Positions 13,921 through 21,159 of a stretch of DNA of 32,167 nucleotides are shown piece after piece. The stretch covers positions 1 through 32,167 of IMG/VR virus record IMGVR_UViG_3300036719_001507; one strand, 5' to 3'. The DNA is from a virus. Under the pieces are notes generated by a model that saw only the letters and a list, made by a program, of their open reading frames with translations, was not told the DNA's origin and searched no databases. A program made the translations under genes and the position numbers. Positions within the stretch are counted from its first letter, which is position 1. Each line of letters starts with the position of its first letter.

Positions 13921-14591
13921 CAGCTTCCGTAAATTAAAACATCCCACTTGTTCGGCTTAGAAACAAGCCACTCAAGCGTCACGCGGAAGGTGCTGCCCTC
14001 CTGCACCGCAGTTGCGCCGGTTGCCAAAAAATTGACATCGTTCGGGAAGTTAAACGGATTCCCAGCAATGTCGTTGACGGCAAACCCAACGCCGCCAAGC
14101 GCCGGGGGCACCATGTACACTTTCTGGTGCTTCACGACGCAGCGCGGCGCAAGATAGTCCGTTTCGCCTCGGTTAAACCGCTCGTAAAGCGCCTGCACCA
14201 CTTGGTTCGTGGATGGCCCAGTGCCTGGAAATCCGTCGTTTGGATAGGTATTGTCGCCGGGCTCCTTGCCAGCTTTCCACGCCGCCCACTGGCTCATTTG
14301 TTGTGCAGTCATCCCTTCCTTGAAATACGGATTAGTTTCAATCGGCTCTGTCGTCGTGGACACGTCCAGGCTCCAGATGTCAGGATAAACCTGTCCACCG
14401 CCGCCGCCGCCGGGATCAGGAACCTCTTCGGTAAAAGTCTCCGTGAGCGTATACACCCCGTCCTCCTGCGTAAGCGTGTAGCTTGTTGCGCCAGTGTCCG
14501 GCGTCATGCTGGCAAAGTCCTGATAAACATTGGTCAGGTACTTGTTCCCACGGGCGTCCTTTCCCGTTTCTGTGCGAATTAAAGTGCTCAT
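13920..14591 (-). CDS. Distal tail protein, unrecognised
   Basis: The 223-residue protein follows the tape measure directly (ATGA overlap), the usual position of the distal tail (Dit-like) protein in siphophages. It has a beta-rich N-terminus, a PDPGGGGGG linker at about 58-67, and a C-terminal domain with VVKHQKVYMVPPALGG and FRVTLEWLVSKPNKWDVLIYG. The sequence does not let me assign Dit. It may link the tail tube to the fibre module. Confidence 0.62.
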   Translation of the reverse strand: MSTLIRTETGKDARGNKYLTNVYQDFASMTPDTGATSYTLTQEDGVYTLTETFTEEVPDPGGGGGGQVYPDIWSLDVSTTTEPIETNPYFKEGMTAQQMSQWAAWKAGKEPGDNTYPNDGFPGTGPSTNQVVQALYERFNRGETDYLAPRCVVKHQKVYMVPPALGGVGFAVNDIAGNPFNFPNDVNFLATGATAVQEGSTFRVTLEWLVSKPNKWDVLIYGS

Positions 14592-16324
14592 TGGTAAATT
14601 GCGCCAGTCATTGAGGATGCAGGTTGCAGCTTGTTCAGCTTTTCAACCATTCGAGCGGTATTTTCGGCGGTGCGCTGCTGCGCCTGTAGCTGTTGGCGTG
14701 CGTAATCCACTGCGCTTGTTTGTGCGGCTCCTTGGTCGCCTCCAATCTTTGCCATGCTGGAAACGATTGCGCCGATTGGTTGCGCTGCCATTGCGCCAGC
14801 TTGTGGCAATGGAAGGCTCTGTTCTGTTGGTGCCGGAGTCGCAAATTTCTTTCGCAAATCTTCGGCAGTTGCTGCCGCGTTTGATTTAGCACGGCTTTCG
14901 ATTTCCTGCATTGCCAGTCGTGCCGATTTTGTTGCGTCAGATTCCCTCCCAGTTGCGGCTTCGCGGCCTTGCTGAAACGCTGCTGGAATGCCTGCAATGT
15001 TTGTGGATAACTGTCCCACCGCTGTTTGCGTTGCGTCTGCAATCTGTTTGCCACCGCTGGCAATTCCTTCGCGGCCAGCTTTCATGTTGGCTCCAGCGGC
15101 CCCGGCTATGTTGGAGACCATTTCGGGCGAAATGATCTTTTCAAAAACGCTGCTCGACTGCCGCAGGTTGTTAAGCACCTTGGCAATCCCTTGTTCAATG
15201 ATGCCAAGGAAAAGACGACCAATGCCAAGCATCCCGGCTTGGAATCCGGCAAGGATGCTGCCAAAATCCACATCTTTGAAAAGAGCCGACAACGCTGAAG
15301 CAATGCCGCCCAAGACTCCGGCAATGGCCTGCCGAAAAGAATCACTGGCGACAACTAATCCGGCTTTGAGGTACGCAATCGCGTCGCCATTCATTATTGC
15401 CTCACCGATAGCCGCAGCGCCCGCGCCAAGCTGCATTCCCACTCCGGCGAGGTCCATGTTGACAAGCGACTCCACCAGTTTTGCCAACGGTTCCAGTGCC
15501 GGGGAAAATTGCCGAATAGCTGCGGCCAGATTCATGCCTCCCGTGGAGCTTGCCTCCATGATTTTGAGCACCGTCGGAGCTACGCCCGCAGCGATGCCAG
15601 TGAACAGTCCTTGCAACTTGCCTTTTACAGCCACAGCAAGGCTGTTGAGCGACGACCCTTGCGCGCCCATAACCTGCATGATCCGTGCGAACACTCCCGC
15701 GTTGGCTTGCATGATCTGCGCCTGAGTTCCCATTGCAGCCGCTGCGCTGTTCAGGTTTTTGGGATCTAACGCCGCCAGCATTTTGATTCCAGACGATCCA
15801 AACGCAGCCACTGCCGCCTCAGCTTGCTGCGCTGGGTTTGCAATCGTGCGGATCGCGTCTCCCACGGCCACCATGCGTTGAGCCACGGACATCCCAGCCA
15901 GTGTCTGCATGGAGATCCCAGCGTTTTGCAAAATGCCAGCCAGCGGGCCTGCGTTATTTGCCGCCTGTTGCAAAGCCTGGTTGAAGCGGTCAGTGGACGG
16001 TGCCGCGTCTTCGGCTTTGCCGCCCACTTCGTCGAGGCTGCGTTCGAGCGCCATGATTTCCTGCACGGCCAGCCCAGACTTGTAGCCCACTTCCACAAAA
16101 CGAGCGCCCAACTCAATAGTCGAAGCAACGCCTTTGTACATGACGGCACCCAGCGCCGCCACGGTCGCAGCAAGCCCGACAGCGGCAACTTGTAGCCGTG
16201 CCATGCCGTTACCCTCGTCCACTTTGCCGGACTCATTGCGAAGGCTGTTGAGTCCCTGCTTGGCAAGGTCCATGCCTGCGAGGAACCCACGGACATCCAG
16301 TGCTAGTTGTGCGGTTGCGCTCAT
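14588..16324 (-). CDS. Tape measure protein
   Basis: The 578-residue protein sets tail length. It is Ala/Gly/Met-rich and helical, begins with an amphipathic region (LDVRGFLAGMDLAKQGLNSLRNE), has hydrophobic stretches at about 46-66 and 330-370, and Gln-rich coiled segments near the C-terminus. It lies two genes after the frameshifting chaperone, as expected. It is short for the family (lambda gpH is 853). At the often-quoted 1.5 Angstrom per residue this would predict a tail of roughly 85-90 nm (inference). It overlaps both neighbours by ATGA. Confidence 0.82.
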   Translation of the reverse strand: MSATAQLALDVRGFLAGMDLAKQGLNSLRNESGKVDEGNGMARLQVAAVGLAATVAALGAVMYKGVASTIELGARFVEVGYKSGLAVQEIMALERSLDEVGGKAEDAAPSTDRFNQALQQAANNAGPLAGILQNAGISMQTLAGMSVAQRMVAVGDAIRTIANPAQQAEAAVAAFGSSGIKMLAALDPKNLNSAAAAMGTQAQIMQANAGVFARIMQVMGAQGSSLNSLAVAVKGKLQGLFTGIAAGVAPTVLKIMEASSTGGMNLAAAIRQFSPALEPLAKLVESLVNMDLAGVGMQLGAGAAAIGEAIMNGDAIAYLKAGLVVASDSFRQAIAGVLGGIASALSALFKDVDFGSILAGFQAGMLGIGRLFLGIIEQGIAKVLNNLRQSSSVFEKIISPEMVSNIAGAAGANMKAGREGIASGGKQIADATQTAVGQLSTNIAGIPAAFQQGREAATGRESDATKSARLAMQEIESRAKSNAAATAEDLRKKFATPAPTEQSLPLPQAGAMAAQPIGAIVSSMAKIGGDQGAAQTSAVDYARQQLQAQQRTAENTARMVEKLNKLQPASSMTGAIYQ

Positions 16325-17124
16325 TTGTCAATTTGCTCCTGCATCGCTTTCTCTGCGGTTTTAGCAGCGCGGCGCTCCATGCGCTTTGCCACGATCTCGC
16401 CCGCCGCGTTAATGCGTCGCTGCATCCCGGGAATGCCGCCAGCGTAGTTGACCTGGTTGGCTGCGCGGATGTCTAGGCGCGACGACGTGCGCTCGACGGC
16501 CACGGTGCCGCGTCCACCTTTGCCGGATACCCAACTCGGTGATGGCACCTTAAAGCGAGCCGCTGCGGCGTTCCACCCACTCAAAAGGTGCCCAACGCGC
16601 GCGTGTAATTGCTTGCGGATGTTTTCCAGTCCCGTCGTGTCGATCTCCATTTTGACGCGGCCGACAAACCGCCCGTTGCGACGCTGGCGCTCATACCACC
16701 CTATGGGGTCGTTGTCGGCTGCACTCAGGATCTCTTTTTTTGCGCGCTGCACCGCAGCACGGCCAAGCGTGCGGGCGGTTGCGCCGCTTGTGACACGGGC
16801 AATCTGGCGAGCGACTTTGCGACCAGCGCGGGCAGTGAGTTTGCCTCCGACAACCGTGGACGCTACGCCTTTTGCTGCGACAACAAACGCACGCCCGAGG
16901 TCCACGTTGATTGCTGCTTTGCCTCGGCTCAAATCCACCGATCCGACAACCCGCGCACCTTTGGCTGGCGGGGTCAGCCCCTGCACCGTGGTCAGGTACT
17001 CTGCGAATGAAAGCGCCATGAGTTCGGGCAACGCAAGCCCGCCGGTTGCTACGCCCTCGGCAATCCGTGCCAAGGTAGCCGCACCCCATTCTGCCTGCGC
17101 TTCATTCAGCTTCAGCGAGATCAT
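16321..17124 (-). CDS. Basic tail protein between chaperone and tape measure
   Basis: The 267-residue protein is strongly basic (many Arg, Lys, Ala), with a hydrophobic AFVVAAKGVASTVVGG segment (about 79-94) and a C-terminal basic helix (KRMERRAAKTAEKAMQEQ). Lambda has no gene here: T is followed by H. The start at 17124 overlaps the end of the T frame by 23 bases; the longer frame to 17259 would run antisense-like through T and is rejected. Possible roles are a second tail chaperone, a tail completion protein, or a protein carried with the tape measure. None is shown. Confidence 0.68.
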   Translation of the reverse strand: MISLKLNEAQAEWGAATLARIAEGVATGGLALPELMALSFAEYLTTVQGLTPPAKGARVVGSVDLSRGKAAINVDLGRAFVVAAKGVASTVVGGKLTARAGRKVARQIARVTSGATARTLGRAAVQRAKKEILSAADNDPIGWYERQRRNGRFVGRVKMEIDTTGLENIRKQLHARVGHLLSGWNAAAARFKVPSPSWVSGKGGRGTVAVERTSSRLDIRAANQVNYAGGIPGMQRRINAAGEIVAKRMERRAAKTAEKAMQEQIDK

Positions 17125-17700
17125 TTTCGCAAAATGCCAACAGTCGAGAAAGTTGCTCGGTTGGTGCCGGTCCTTGTCGCACCGTCCACGCACCGGCTGC
17201 CCAGAGTGCCGCGTGATAATACGCCAGCGCGCGAGGCATCGGAAGATCCAGAATTGCATCCTCTGACCATCCCGTCTTGTCGGCCAACGTGAGAATGAGT
17301 GCGGCTTCCCATGTTGGCCCTACGAGTTTCCCGGCGCGTCTTTGTCCTCCCCGCCGGGACGCGGGACAACCTCCACGGCCTGCGCTTTGATTTCGGCTGC
17401 CACGCGGTTGATTTCGGCAACCAACTGAGGCAGCGCGGCGAGCGGCAACGAGTCGGCAAAGTCGTGGATCGCGTCCCACGCCGTGCCCGCGTCGATGGCT
17501 TTGCGCACCACCGGCACCGGCTGCGACCGCTCCCACGCCAGGGCGAGAATCTGCTCCTCGATTTGCAGCGGCGTCAGTTCCGGCCCTTCGGTTTCCGTGA
17601 ACAGCGTCAACCCAAGTGCCATGCAGTTGAGCCTGCTGCGAAGCGAAAACGGACGCAGCTTGATCCCTTCGATTTCGATTTGTCCGGCGAGAAAACTCAT
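17102..17700 (-). CDS. Tail assembly chaperone, frameshifted long form (GT-like)
   Basis: A -1 ribosomal slip at 17326-17332 joins the 125-residue upstream frame to a 74-residue C-terminal frame that ends at TGA 17104-17102, giving about 199 residues. The C-terminal part (EAALILTLADKTGWSEDAILDLPM, read in two parts, then RALAYYHAALWA) strongly resembles the T-type tail chaperone domain. It has no start codon of its own in a sensible place. In lambda and relatives the short form coats the tape measure while the long form recruits tube subunits. The coordinates span the frameshift; the joined product uses base 17326 in both frames. Confidence 0.78.
17282..17332 (-). promoter_or_regulatory. Programmed -1 frameshift site with stem-loop
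   Basis: The minus strand reads G GGA AAC in the zero frame (17332-17326), the classic X XXY YYZ slippery heptamer. A 6-base spacer TCGTAG, whose last three bases are the zero-frame stop, is followed by a perfect 7-bp stem GGCCAAC/GTTGGCC (17319-17313 with 17288-17282) around a 24-base loop. Spacer length is ideal for pausing. The large loop could also form a pseudoknot. Confidence 0.85.
17320..17700 (-). CDS. Tail assembly chaperone, short form (G-like)
   Basis: The 126-residue protein starts at 17700 (ATGA overlap with the gene upstream) and stops at TAG 17322-17320, just past the slippery site. It opens MSFLAGQIEIEGIKLRPFSL, a typical chaperone N-terminal beta strand set, followed by helices with LQIEEQILALAWERS and an acidic/basic C-terminus. 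Ribosomes that do not slip make this form, expected to be the major product. The role in tail assembly rests on position, size and the frameshift. Confidence 0.78.
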   Translation of the reverse strand: MSFLAGQIEIEGIKLRPFSLRSRLNCMALGLTLFTETEGPELTPLQIEEQILALAWERSQPVPVVRKAIDAGTAWDAIHDFADSLPLAALPQLVAEINRVAAEIKAQAVEVVPRPGGEDKDAPGNS

Positions 17701-18149
17701 AGCGCGGCAAGCAGTTTGGCTTTTTTGTCCTCGGGCAAATCCGGGTGGATGACGGCAACGCGTTTGCCCTTGCGGATCAGTGCGCACGGCTTTTGCGTCT
17801 GCAGCCAGGTCTTGAGTTGAACCGTGTAGTCCCGTTGCGCTCGTTGGATAGTGATCCAGTGCAGCGGATTGGCTGCGCGCCACTCGTCAGACAGCCAACG
17901 ACGGCGAAACTCTTCAAACGTGACTTGCTCGTCGCCAATAGTCGCGAGCACGTCGCCTTTCACGCTCCAAACCACCTGGCGCTTGATGCCGTCAGCGGTT
18001 TCCTCAACGGTGTCGTGGAAATTTTCCTCGTCGAGAAGTTGCCCCCCGACCGCAAGCCACGCACCGATGAGATCAGTGTTCGGTGACTTAAGCGGGGGCA
18101 AATTGTCGCGGATGTAGTCAATCCGCATTCCAGATTTGATGTGTGACAT
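17697..18149 (-). CDS. Hypothetical tail-module protein
   Basis: The 150-residue protein lies between the tube-like paralogues and the chaperone. It is mixed alpha/beta with many Trp and charged residues (EFRRRWLSDEWRA) and a basic C-terminal region (IRKGKRVAVIHPDLPEDKKAKLLA). It may be a tail assembly or tube-associated protein. The ATG at 18149 falls inside a 16-base element also present at 19706-19721. A second ATG 21 bases inside (MRIDYI) is possible. Confidence 0.62.
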   Translation of the reverse strand: MSHIKSGMRIDYIRDNLPPLKSPNTDLIGAWLAVGGQLLDEENFHDTVEETADGIKRQVVWSVKGDVLATIGDEQVTFEEFRRRWLSDEWRAANPLHWITIQRAQRDYTVQLKTWLQTQKPCALIRKGKRVAVIHPDLPEDKKAKLLAAL

Positions 18150-18170
18150 AATCGGATGCGCTGGCGCGCG

Positions 18171-18479
18171 TTAAGTTGCGGCAGGGTAGGCGACGCCGTC
18201 GTAACTGAAAGCGTTCCAGTCCTCGTTAGTCTGGCTTTCGGTGATCTTTGTGATGATCACTTTGCCGGTGACGCCATCAGGCTCGCCCGCACTGCCGCCA
18301 ATCGTGACGGTTGGCAAATCGCCTTTGCCTTTAACGGAAAACGAAAACTGAGTATCCACGATGCGCGCAGCGGAATGAGTGCCGTCAGCTTTAATGAGTT
18401 CCTTGGTTTCGCCCGCGAGCGTAACGTCCACGGCTTCGACCAAAGTCCCAGTGATTGAGGAAATTCCAAAAGTTGCCAT
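18171..18479 (-). CDS. Tail-tube-like protein, paralogue 2
   Basis: The 102-residue beta-rich protein begins MATFGISS and has FSFSVKGKGD and VIITKITESQTNEDW segments. The same order occurs in the neighbouring 100-residue protein (MATFGVTS, TVTVRSKGE, LTITSSKYSETNDDF), so the two are tandem paralogues. Position after the tail terminator-like gene and before the chaperone is that of the major tail tube (V-like) protein. The start at 18479 follows a CCATATGG sequence with an A-rich leader and is preferred over 18503. Confidence 0.65.
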   Translation of the reverse strand: MATFGISSITGTLVEAVDVTLAGETKELIKADGTHSAARIVDTQFSFSVKGKGDLPTVTIGGSAGEPDGVTGKVIITKITESQTNEDWNAFSYDGVAYPAAT

Positions 18480-18483
18480 ATGG

Positions 18484-18786
18484 TTATTCAAAAAGGGTTC
18501 CAACGGTTTCCTGCGTCGCGAAATCGTCGTTGGTTTCGCTGTATTTTGACGACGTGATCGTCAGGCTCGAAAAGTCGGCGACCGAAATGGACGACAACCC
18601 GGTTTCGCCTTTTGACCGCACCGTCACCGTCGTTTTGGTGCGAGGCTTGGCCTGAGCGACAACCACGCGGCCTGTCGTGCCTTTAATGGTTGCGGTTTCC
18701 ACTTCCACCGTCCTTTCGGAGCTTTGGGTGAAACTGCCGGTGGGTGGCGTAATGCCGTAGGTTGAGGTAACTCCAAACGTAGCCAT
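18484..18786 (-). CDS. Tail-tube-like protein, paralogue 1
   Basis: The 100-residue protein begins MATFGVTSTYG and is a tandem paralogue of the next gene; only 4 bases separate them. Beta-rich with many Thr and Val, it has the strand order expected for a compact tube or decoration fold, but is shorter than lambda gpV (246). One copy may form the tube and the other a minor or terminal ring; which is which cannot be told. The start at 18786 is chosen over the longer frame to 18879 because the paralogy begins there. Confidence 0.65.
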   Translation of the reverse strand: MATFGVTSTYGITPPTGSFTQSSERTVEVETATIKGTTGRVVVAQAKPRTKTTVTVRSKGETGLSSISVADFSSLTITSSKYSETNDDFATQETVGTLFE

Positions 18787-18793
18787 AGTGCTT

Positions 18794-19174
18794 TTAAGGT
18801 TGCGGGCCGTAACCCAAGGTGAACTGAAGGTTGGTAATCCAGTGGCGTTCCGTGTTTTGCGCCTCCGACGATGTCGCAACCACGCCGTAAATCTGCACCG
18901 CAGAGCCGCTGCCGGTAACGCCCTTAATCGCCGTTGTCACCTCCTGCACCAGTTCAATGTGCTCAGCAACCGTTGAGTCGTCAGCCTGGCTCATTACGGC
19001 CACCGTGAGCGCACCACGTTGCAACGGTCCTCCCACTAGCGCATCGCCGCGAATGTCGAGGAGGATGCAAGGCATCGTGATTGACTCACCGTCGTGCGGA
19101 AGCCCGATGTACGTCCCCGGGAAGTCCGGCGCGATCTCATCGCGGATCACTTCGCAGGTGAGCAGGTCGATCAT
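18794..19174 (-). CDS. Tail terminator / minor tail protein-like
   Basis: The 126-residue protein begins MIDLLTCEVIRDEIAPDFPG. A helix then strand followed by a long beta region (LTVAVMSQADDSTVAEHIELVQEVTTAI, in two parts) and a C-terminal LQFTLGYGPQP match the general layout of siphophage tail terminators (gpU-like). Those cap the tail tube and bind the head. Synteny supports it; sequence identity is not obvious. The start is coupled by ATGA to the adaptor gene. Confidence 0.6.
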   Translation of the reverse strand: MIDLLTCEVIRDEIAPDFPGTYIGLPHDGESITMPCILLDIRGDALVGGPLQRGALTVAVMSQADDSTVAEHIELVQEVTTAIKGVTGSGSAVQIYGVVATSSEAQNTERHWITNLQFTLGYGPQP

Positions 19175-19473
19175 CGCGAGACATCCTCCAAATACAGCGT
19201 CCACGAAATCGGATCTTCCGCAATGTCGCCAATCCTGCGCTCAGTGCCGTTGACGCTGATTTTGGTGCCTTTCACCGGCTGCGGAAAACCGGCCTTTGCC
19301 ATCCTGACGGATCCCGCGAAATGCGACTCGAAACCGCCGATTGCCAGCGTCTGGCTTTCGCGTTCGCTGGCGACGGAAAACACGGTCACGCCCTGGTACG
19401 TCACGCTGTCGGCCTGCATGTAGCCGAGAGCGTCGTCCAGTGCGGTTGCGGTTATGTCGCGCCAGTCTGACAT
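19171..19473 (-). CDS. Head-tail adaptor / stopper-like protein
   Basis: The 100-residue protein starts MSDWRDITATALDDALG and continues with compact beta strands (VTVFSVASERES, ISVNGTERRIGDIAEDPISWTLYLEDV). A short helix followed by a barrel is the fold pattern of gpFII-like connectors. In the lambda order FII precedes the tail terminator, as here. The ATG at 19473 directly follows the preceding TAA. Confidence 0.6.
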   Translation of the reverse strand: MSDWRDITATALDDALGYMQADSVTYQGVTVFSVASERESQTLAIGGFESHFAGSVRMAKAGFPQPVKGTKISVNGTERRIGDIAEDPISWTLYLEDVSR

Positions 19474-19704
19474 TTAGAGCAGTGCTTCTTTTGCGCGCCG
19501 AATTGGTGCTTTGGCGACAACGGACTCGACGACTGGCGTGCCGCGAATGGTGCGAAAATTGTCAGGCGTCGGGTTGCACACCAGCACCAGCTTGCCGGGA
19601 TTGACGTGCGCTTTGAAAAATGCGCGAGCGTCTGCCGGTTCGGGCGAGGTGTAGATGACCTGCGGGCCTGCGCCGGTGTCTTCGATGACGAGAGAGATTT
19701 TCAT
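19474..19704 (-). CDS. Hypothetical protein downstream of capsid
   Basis: The 76-residue protein begins MKISLVIEDTGAGPQVIYTS, has a mixed alpha/beta composition and a C-terminal APIRRAKEALL helix. It lies between the major capsid gene and the head-tail adaptor, the FI/head-completion slot in lambda, but I see no similarity. Expression is probably set by the terminator-like hairpin at 19728-19755 upstream of it. Confidence 0.6.
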   Translation of the reverse strand: MKISLVIEDTGAGPQVIYTSPEPADARAFFKAHVNPGKLVLVCNPTPDNFRTIRGTPVVESVVAKAPIRRAKEALL

Positions 19705-19705
19705 C

Positions 19706-19755
19706 GTGAGATAATCGGATGAAACAAAGGCTCCGCCCCGTTAAGAGCGGAGCCT
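19706..19755 (-). terminator. Terminator-like hairpin after capsid gene, plus repeated element
   Basis: On the minus strand AGGCTCCGC (19755-19747) pairs perfectly with GCGGAGCCT (19736-19728) across a 10-base loop, then TTGTTTC follows. The T-tract is interrupted, so it may only attenuate or protect the capsid message. Downstream, CATCCGATTATCTCAC (19721-19706) matches 15 of 16 bases of 18158-18143 and ends just before the ATG at 19704. Confidence 0.6.
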
Positions 19756-19772
19756 CTGCTGATTGCGGGAGG

Positions 19773-20654
19773 TTAGGGAGTGACGATGCGGACGCCCATG
19801 CCGGTGCCCTTTGCGACACCCCAGATGCAGCTGACGTTGATGCAGCTCTGCCCCAATTCGCGGTTGTAGTAAGCCCGGAAGGTCAGGGGCAACCCGAGGT
19901 CCGGCACCACGACTTCAGCGATCTCGATCGAATCCTGCAACGCGGCTTCGGGGTTGACGCGACGGGCGGCCATGATCAGCGCGCTGGAGTGCAGCGCAAA
20001 ACCGGCCAGCGCTTCGCCGTTGGCGTCGCAGAGGTCGCTTTCGTAAATGTCAAAACCGGACACGCGCGGGACCAGTCCTTCAGCCTTAAACGGAGTGATG
20101 CCAGGGATTTCCGCAGAGATGAACGTCTTGCTGATCGCGCCGTAGTAAGCGGGATTTAGGATGACGCTGCGGCCCATTTTGGGAGCCTTGAGCGTCTGCG
20201 TCAACGTCACGCCAAGGTCAATCACGTCCTGTCGGTCAAAGTTGGCAGCGCTGGAGGAAAGAGGGGTCTGCGCAAAGTTTGCGGCAGTCACCAGGTTCCA
20301 AATCTGTCCGAACATGTCAGCGCCCAAAGCCTGCAACATGGGAGTCAGGAACAGGTTGCGGAAATTCACCGAGGACTGAAGGACTTCGATGTCAGTGAAT
20401 CCCAGCGTCACGCCGCGATGCTGATCAAGCGAGATCGTGCGAGCAGTCGTGTCACCGGCCACGGGAGCGTAGCCTTCGGAAGTGATGTCCACCACGGAAG
20501 GGACCGTGGCAAAGCGAGTGGTCACCGAGCTACCAGCGGAAGCAATGTCCGTGGAAAAGTCGGTTGTGATGCCACGCAAAGGAGCGAAGGCATTGGTGAG
20601 GAACGGGAGAGATTGCTGGGCAATCTGTGCGAGGAAAACGCCATTAAGGGCCAT
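19773..20654 (-). CDS. Major capsid protein
   Basis: The 293-residue protein lies after protease and scaffold-like genes, where tailed phages encode the HK97-fold coat protein. Features include a helical N-terminus, VTTRFATVPSVVD with YAPVAGDTTARTISLDQHRG (an E-loop-like region, about 44-80), a long helix near 110-135, and PKMGRSVILNPAYY and IYESDLCD strands typical of P22-type/HK97-fold coat sequences. The protein has no long N-terminal delta domain; the separate coiled-coil gene upstream may serve as scaffold. The start has an A/C-rich leader (CACACTACTAAAACCATATG), with no Shine-Dalgarno. Confidence 0.82.
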   Translation of the reverse strand: MALNGVFLAQIAQQSLPFLTNAFAPLRGITTDFSTDIASAGSSVTTRFATVPSVVDITSEGYAPVAGDTTARTISLDQHRGVTLGFTDIEVLQSSVNFRNLFLTPMLQALGADMFGQIWNLVTAANFAQTPLSSSAANFDRQDVIDLGVTLTQTLKAPKMGRSVILNPAYYGAISKTFISAEIPGITPFKAEGLVPRVSGFDIYESDLCDANGEALAGFALHSSALIMAARRVNPEAALQDSIEIAEVVVPDLGLPLTFRAYYNRELGQSCINVSCIWGVAKGTGMGVRIVTP

Positions 20655-20675
20655 ATGGTTTTAGTAGTGTGAGGT

Positions 20676-21077
20676 TTAGATCTGCATTGCTTTCCGGTTC
20701 GCTGCGTAAAACTCATTACGCTCAACGAAGCCCAGAGTCATGTAGTGCGCCCAGAGTTCGCTGTGGGTCTTCGGCGCGGAAACTTGTTCGGGCACAATGG
20801 CAACGGGAGCCACGCCCAAGTTAGCCACGATGGCGTTAGCTTTTGCAGCAGCGTCAGCCTCGGAGGCTTTCATCGCGTCGAGCGCCGCAGCAAGGTCGCG
20901 GTTGTTGGAGTTGGCAAGGTCCAGTGCAGCGGACAATTCCGCGCTGCGGGCCTTCAGTGCTTCGAAATTGGCGACAAGCGCAGTGTGCTCTACGGAGAGA
21001 GCGTTAAGCGCAGCCACGTCCGCCTGGGCGGCAGATAGCGCAGCCAGCGCGTCGGTGAGGGTCGTAGGGGACTCCAT
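20676..21077 (-). CDS. Coiled-coil scaffold-like protein
   Basis: The 133-residue protein is Ala/Leu-rich with a long coiled coil over residues about 6-85 and a C-terminal domain ending YMTLGFVERNEFYAANRKAMQI (split: YMTLGFVERNEF, YAANRKAMQI). Scaffold proteins of this shape stand between protease and capsid genes in many phages. Lambda places Nu3 and D here. The C-terminal helix may be the capsid-binding part. The start at 21077 is chosen because the longer frame to 21221 runs through the terminator hairpin. Confidence 0.68.
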   Translation of the reverse strand: MESPTTLTDALAALSAAQADVAALNALSVEHTALVANFEALKARSAELSAALDLANSNNRDLAAALDAMKASEADAAAKANAIVANLGVAPVAIVPEQVSAPKTHSELWAHYMTLGFVERNEFYAANRKAMQI

Positions 21078-21092
21078 ATACCCGTAGGTATC

Positions 21093-21133
21093 GGGACAAG
21101 AAAAACCCCTCCGGGGAACAACACCCGGAGGGG
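21093..21133 (-). terminator. Intrinsic terminator between protease and scaffold genes
   Basis: A perfect 10-bp stem CCCCTCCGGG/CCCGGAGGGG (21133-21124 with 21115-21106) with an 8-base loop is followed on the minus strand by TTTTTCTTGT. The tail GGGGTTTTTCTTGTCCC (21109-21093) is identical to the one at 23763-23747, and in both places exactly 15 bases separate it from the next ATG. Confidence 0.85.
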
Positions 21134-21159
21134 AACAACAACCCAAAACAGATGAACAA

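Noticed and set aside
16448-17266. Long plus-strand frame opposite the basic tail gene
   Set aside because: It is antisense to a well-coupled minus-strand gene, Arg/Pro/Ser-rich and without motifs or a plausible leader.
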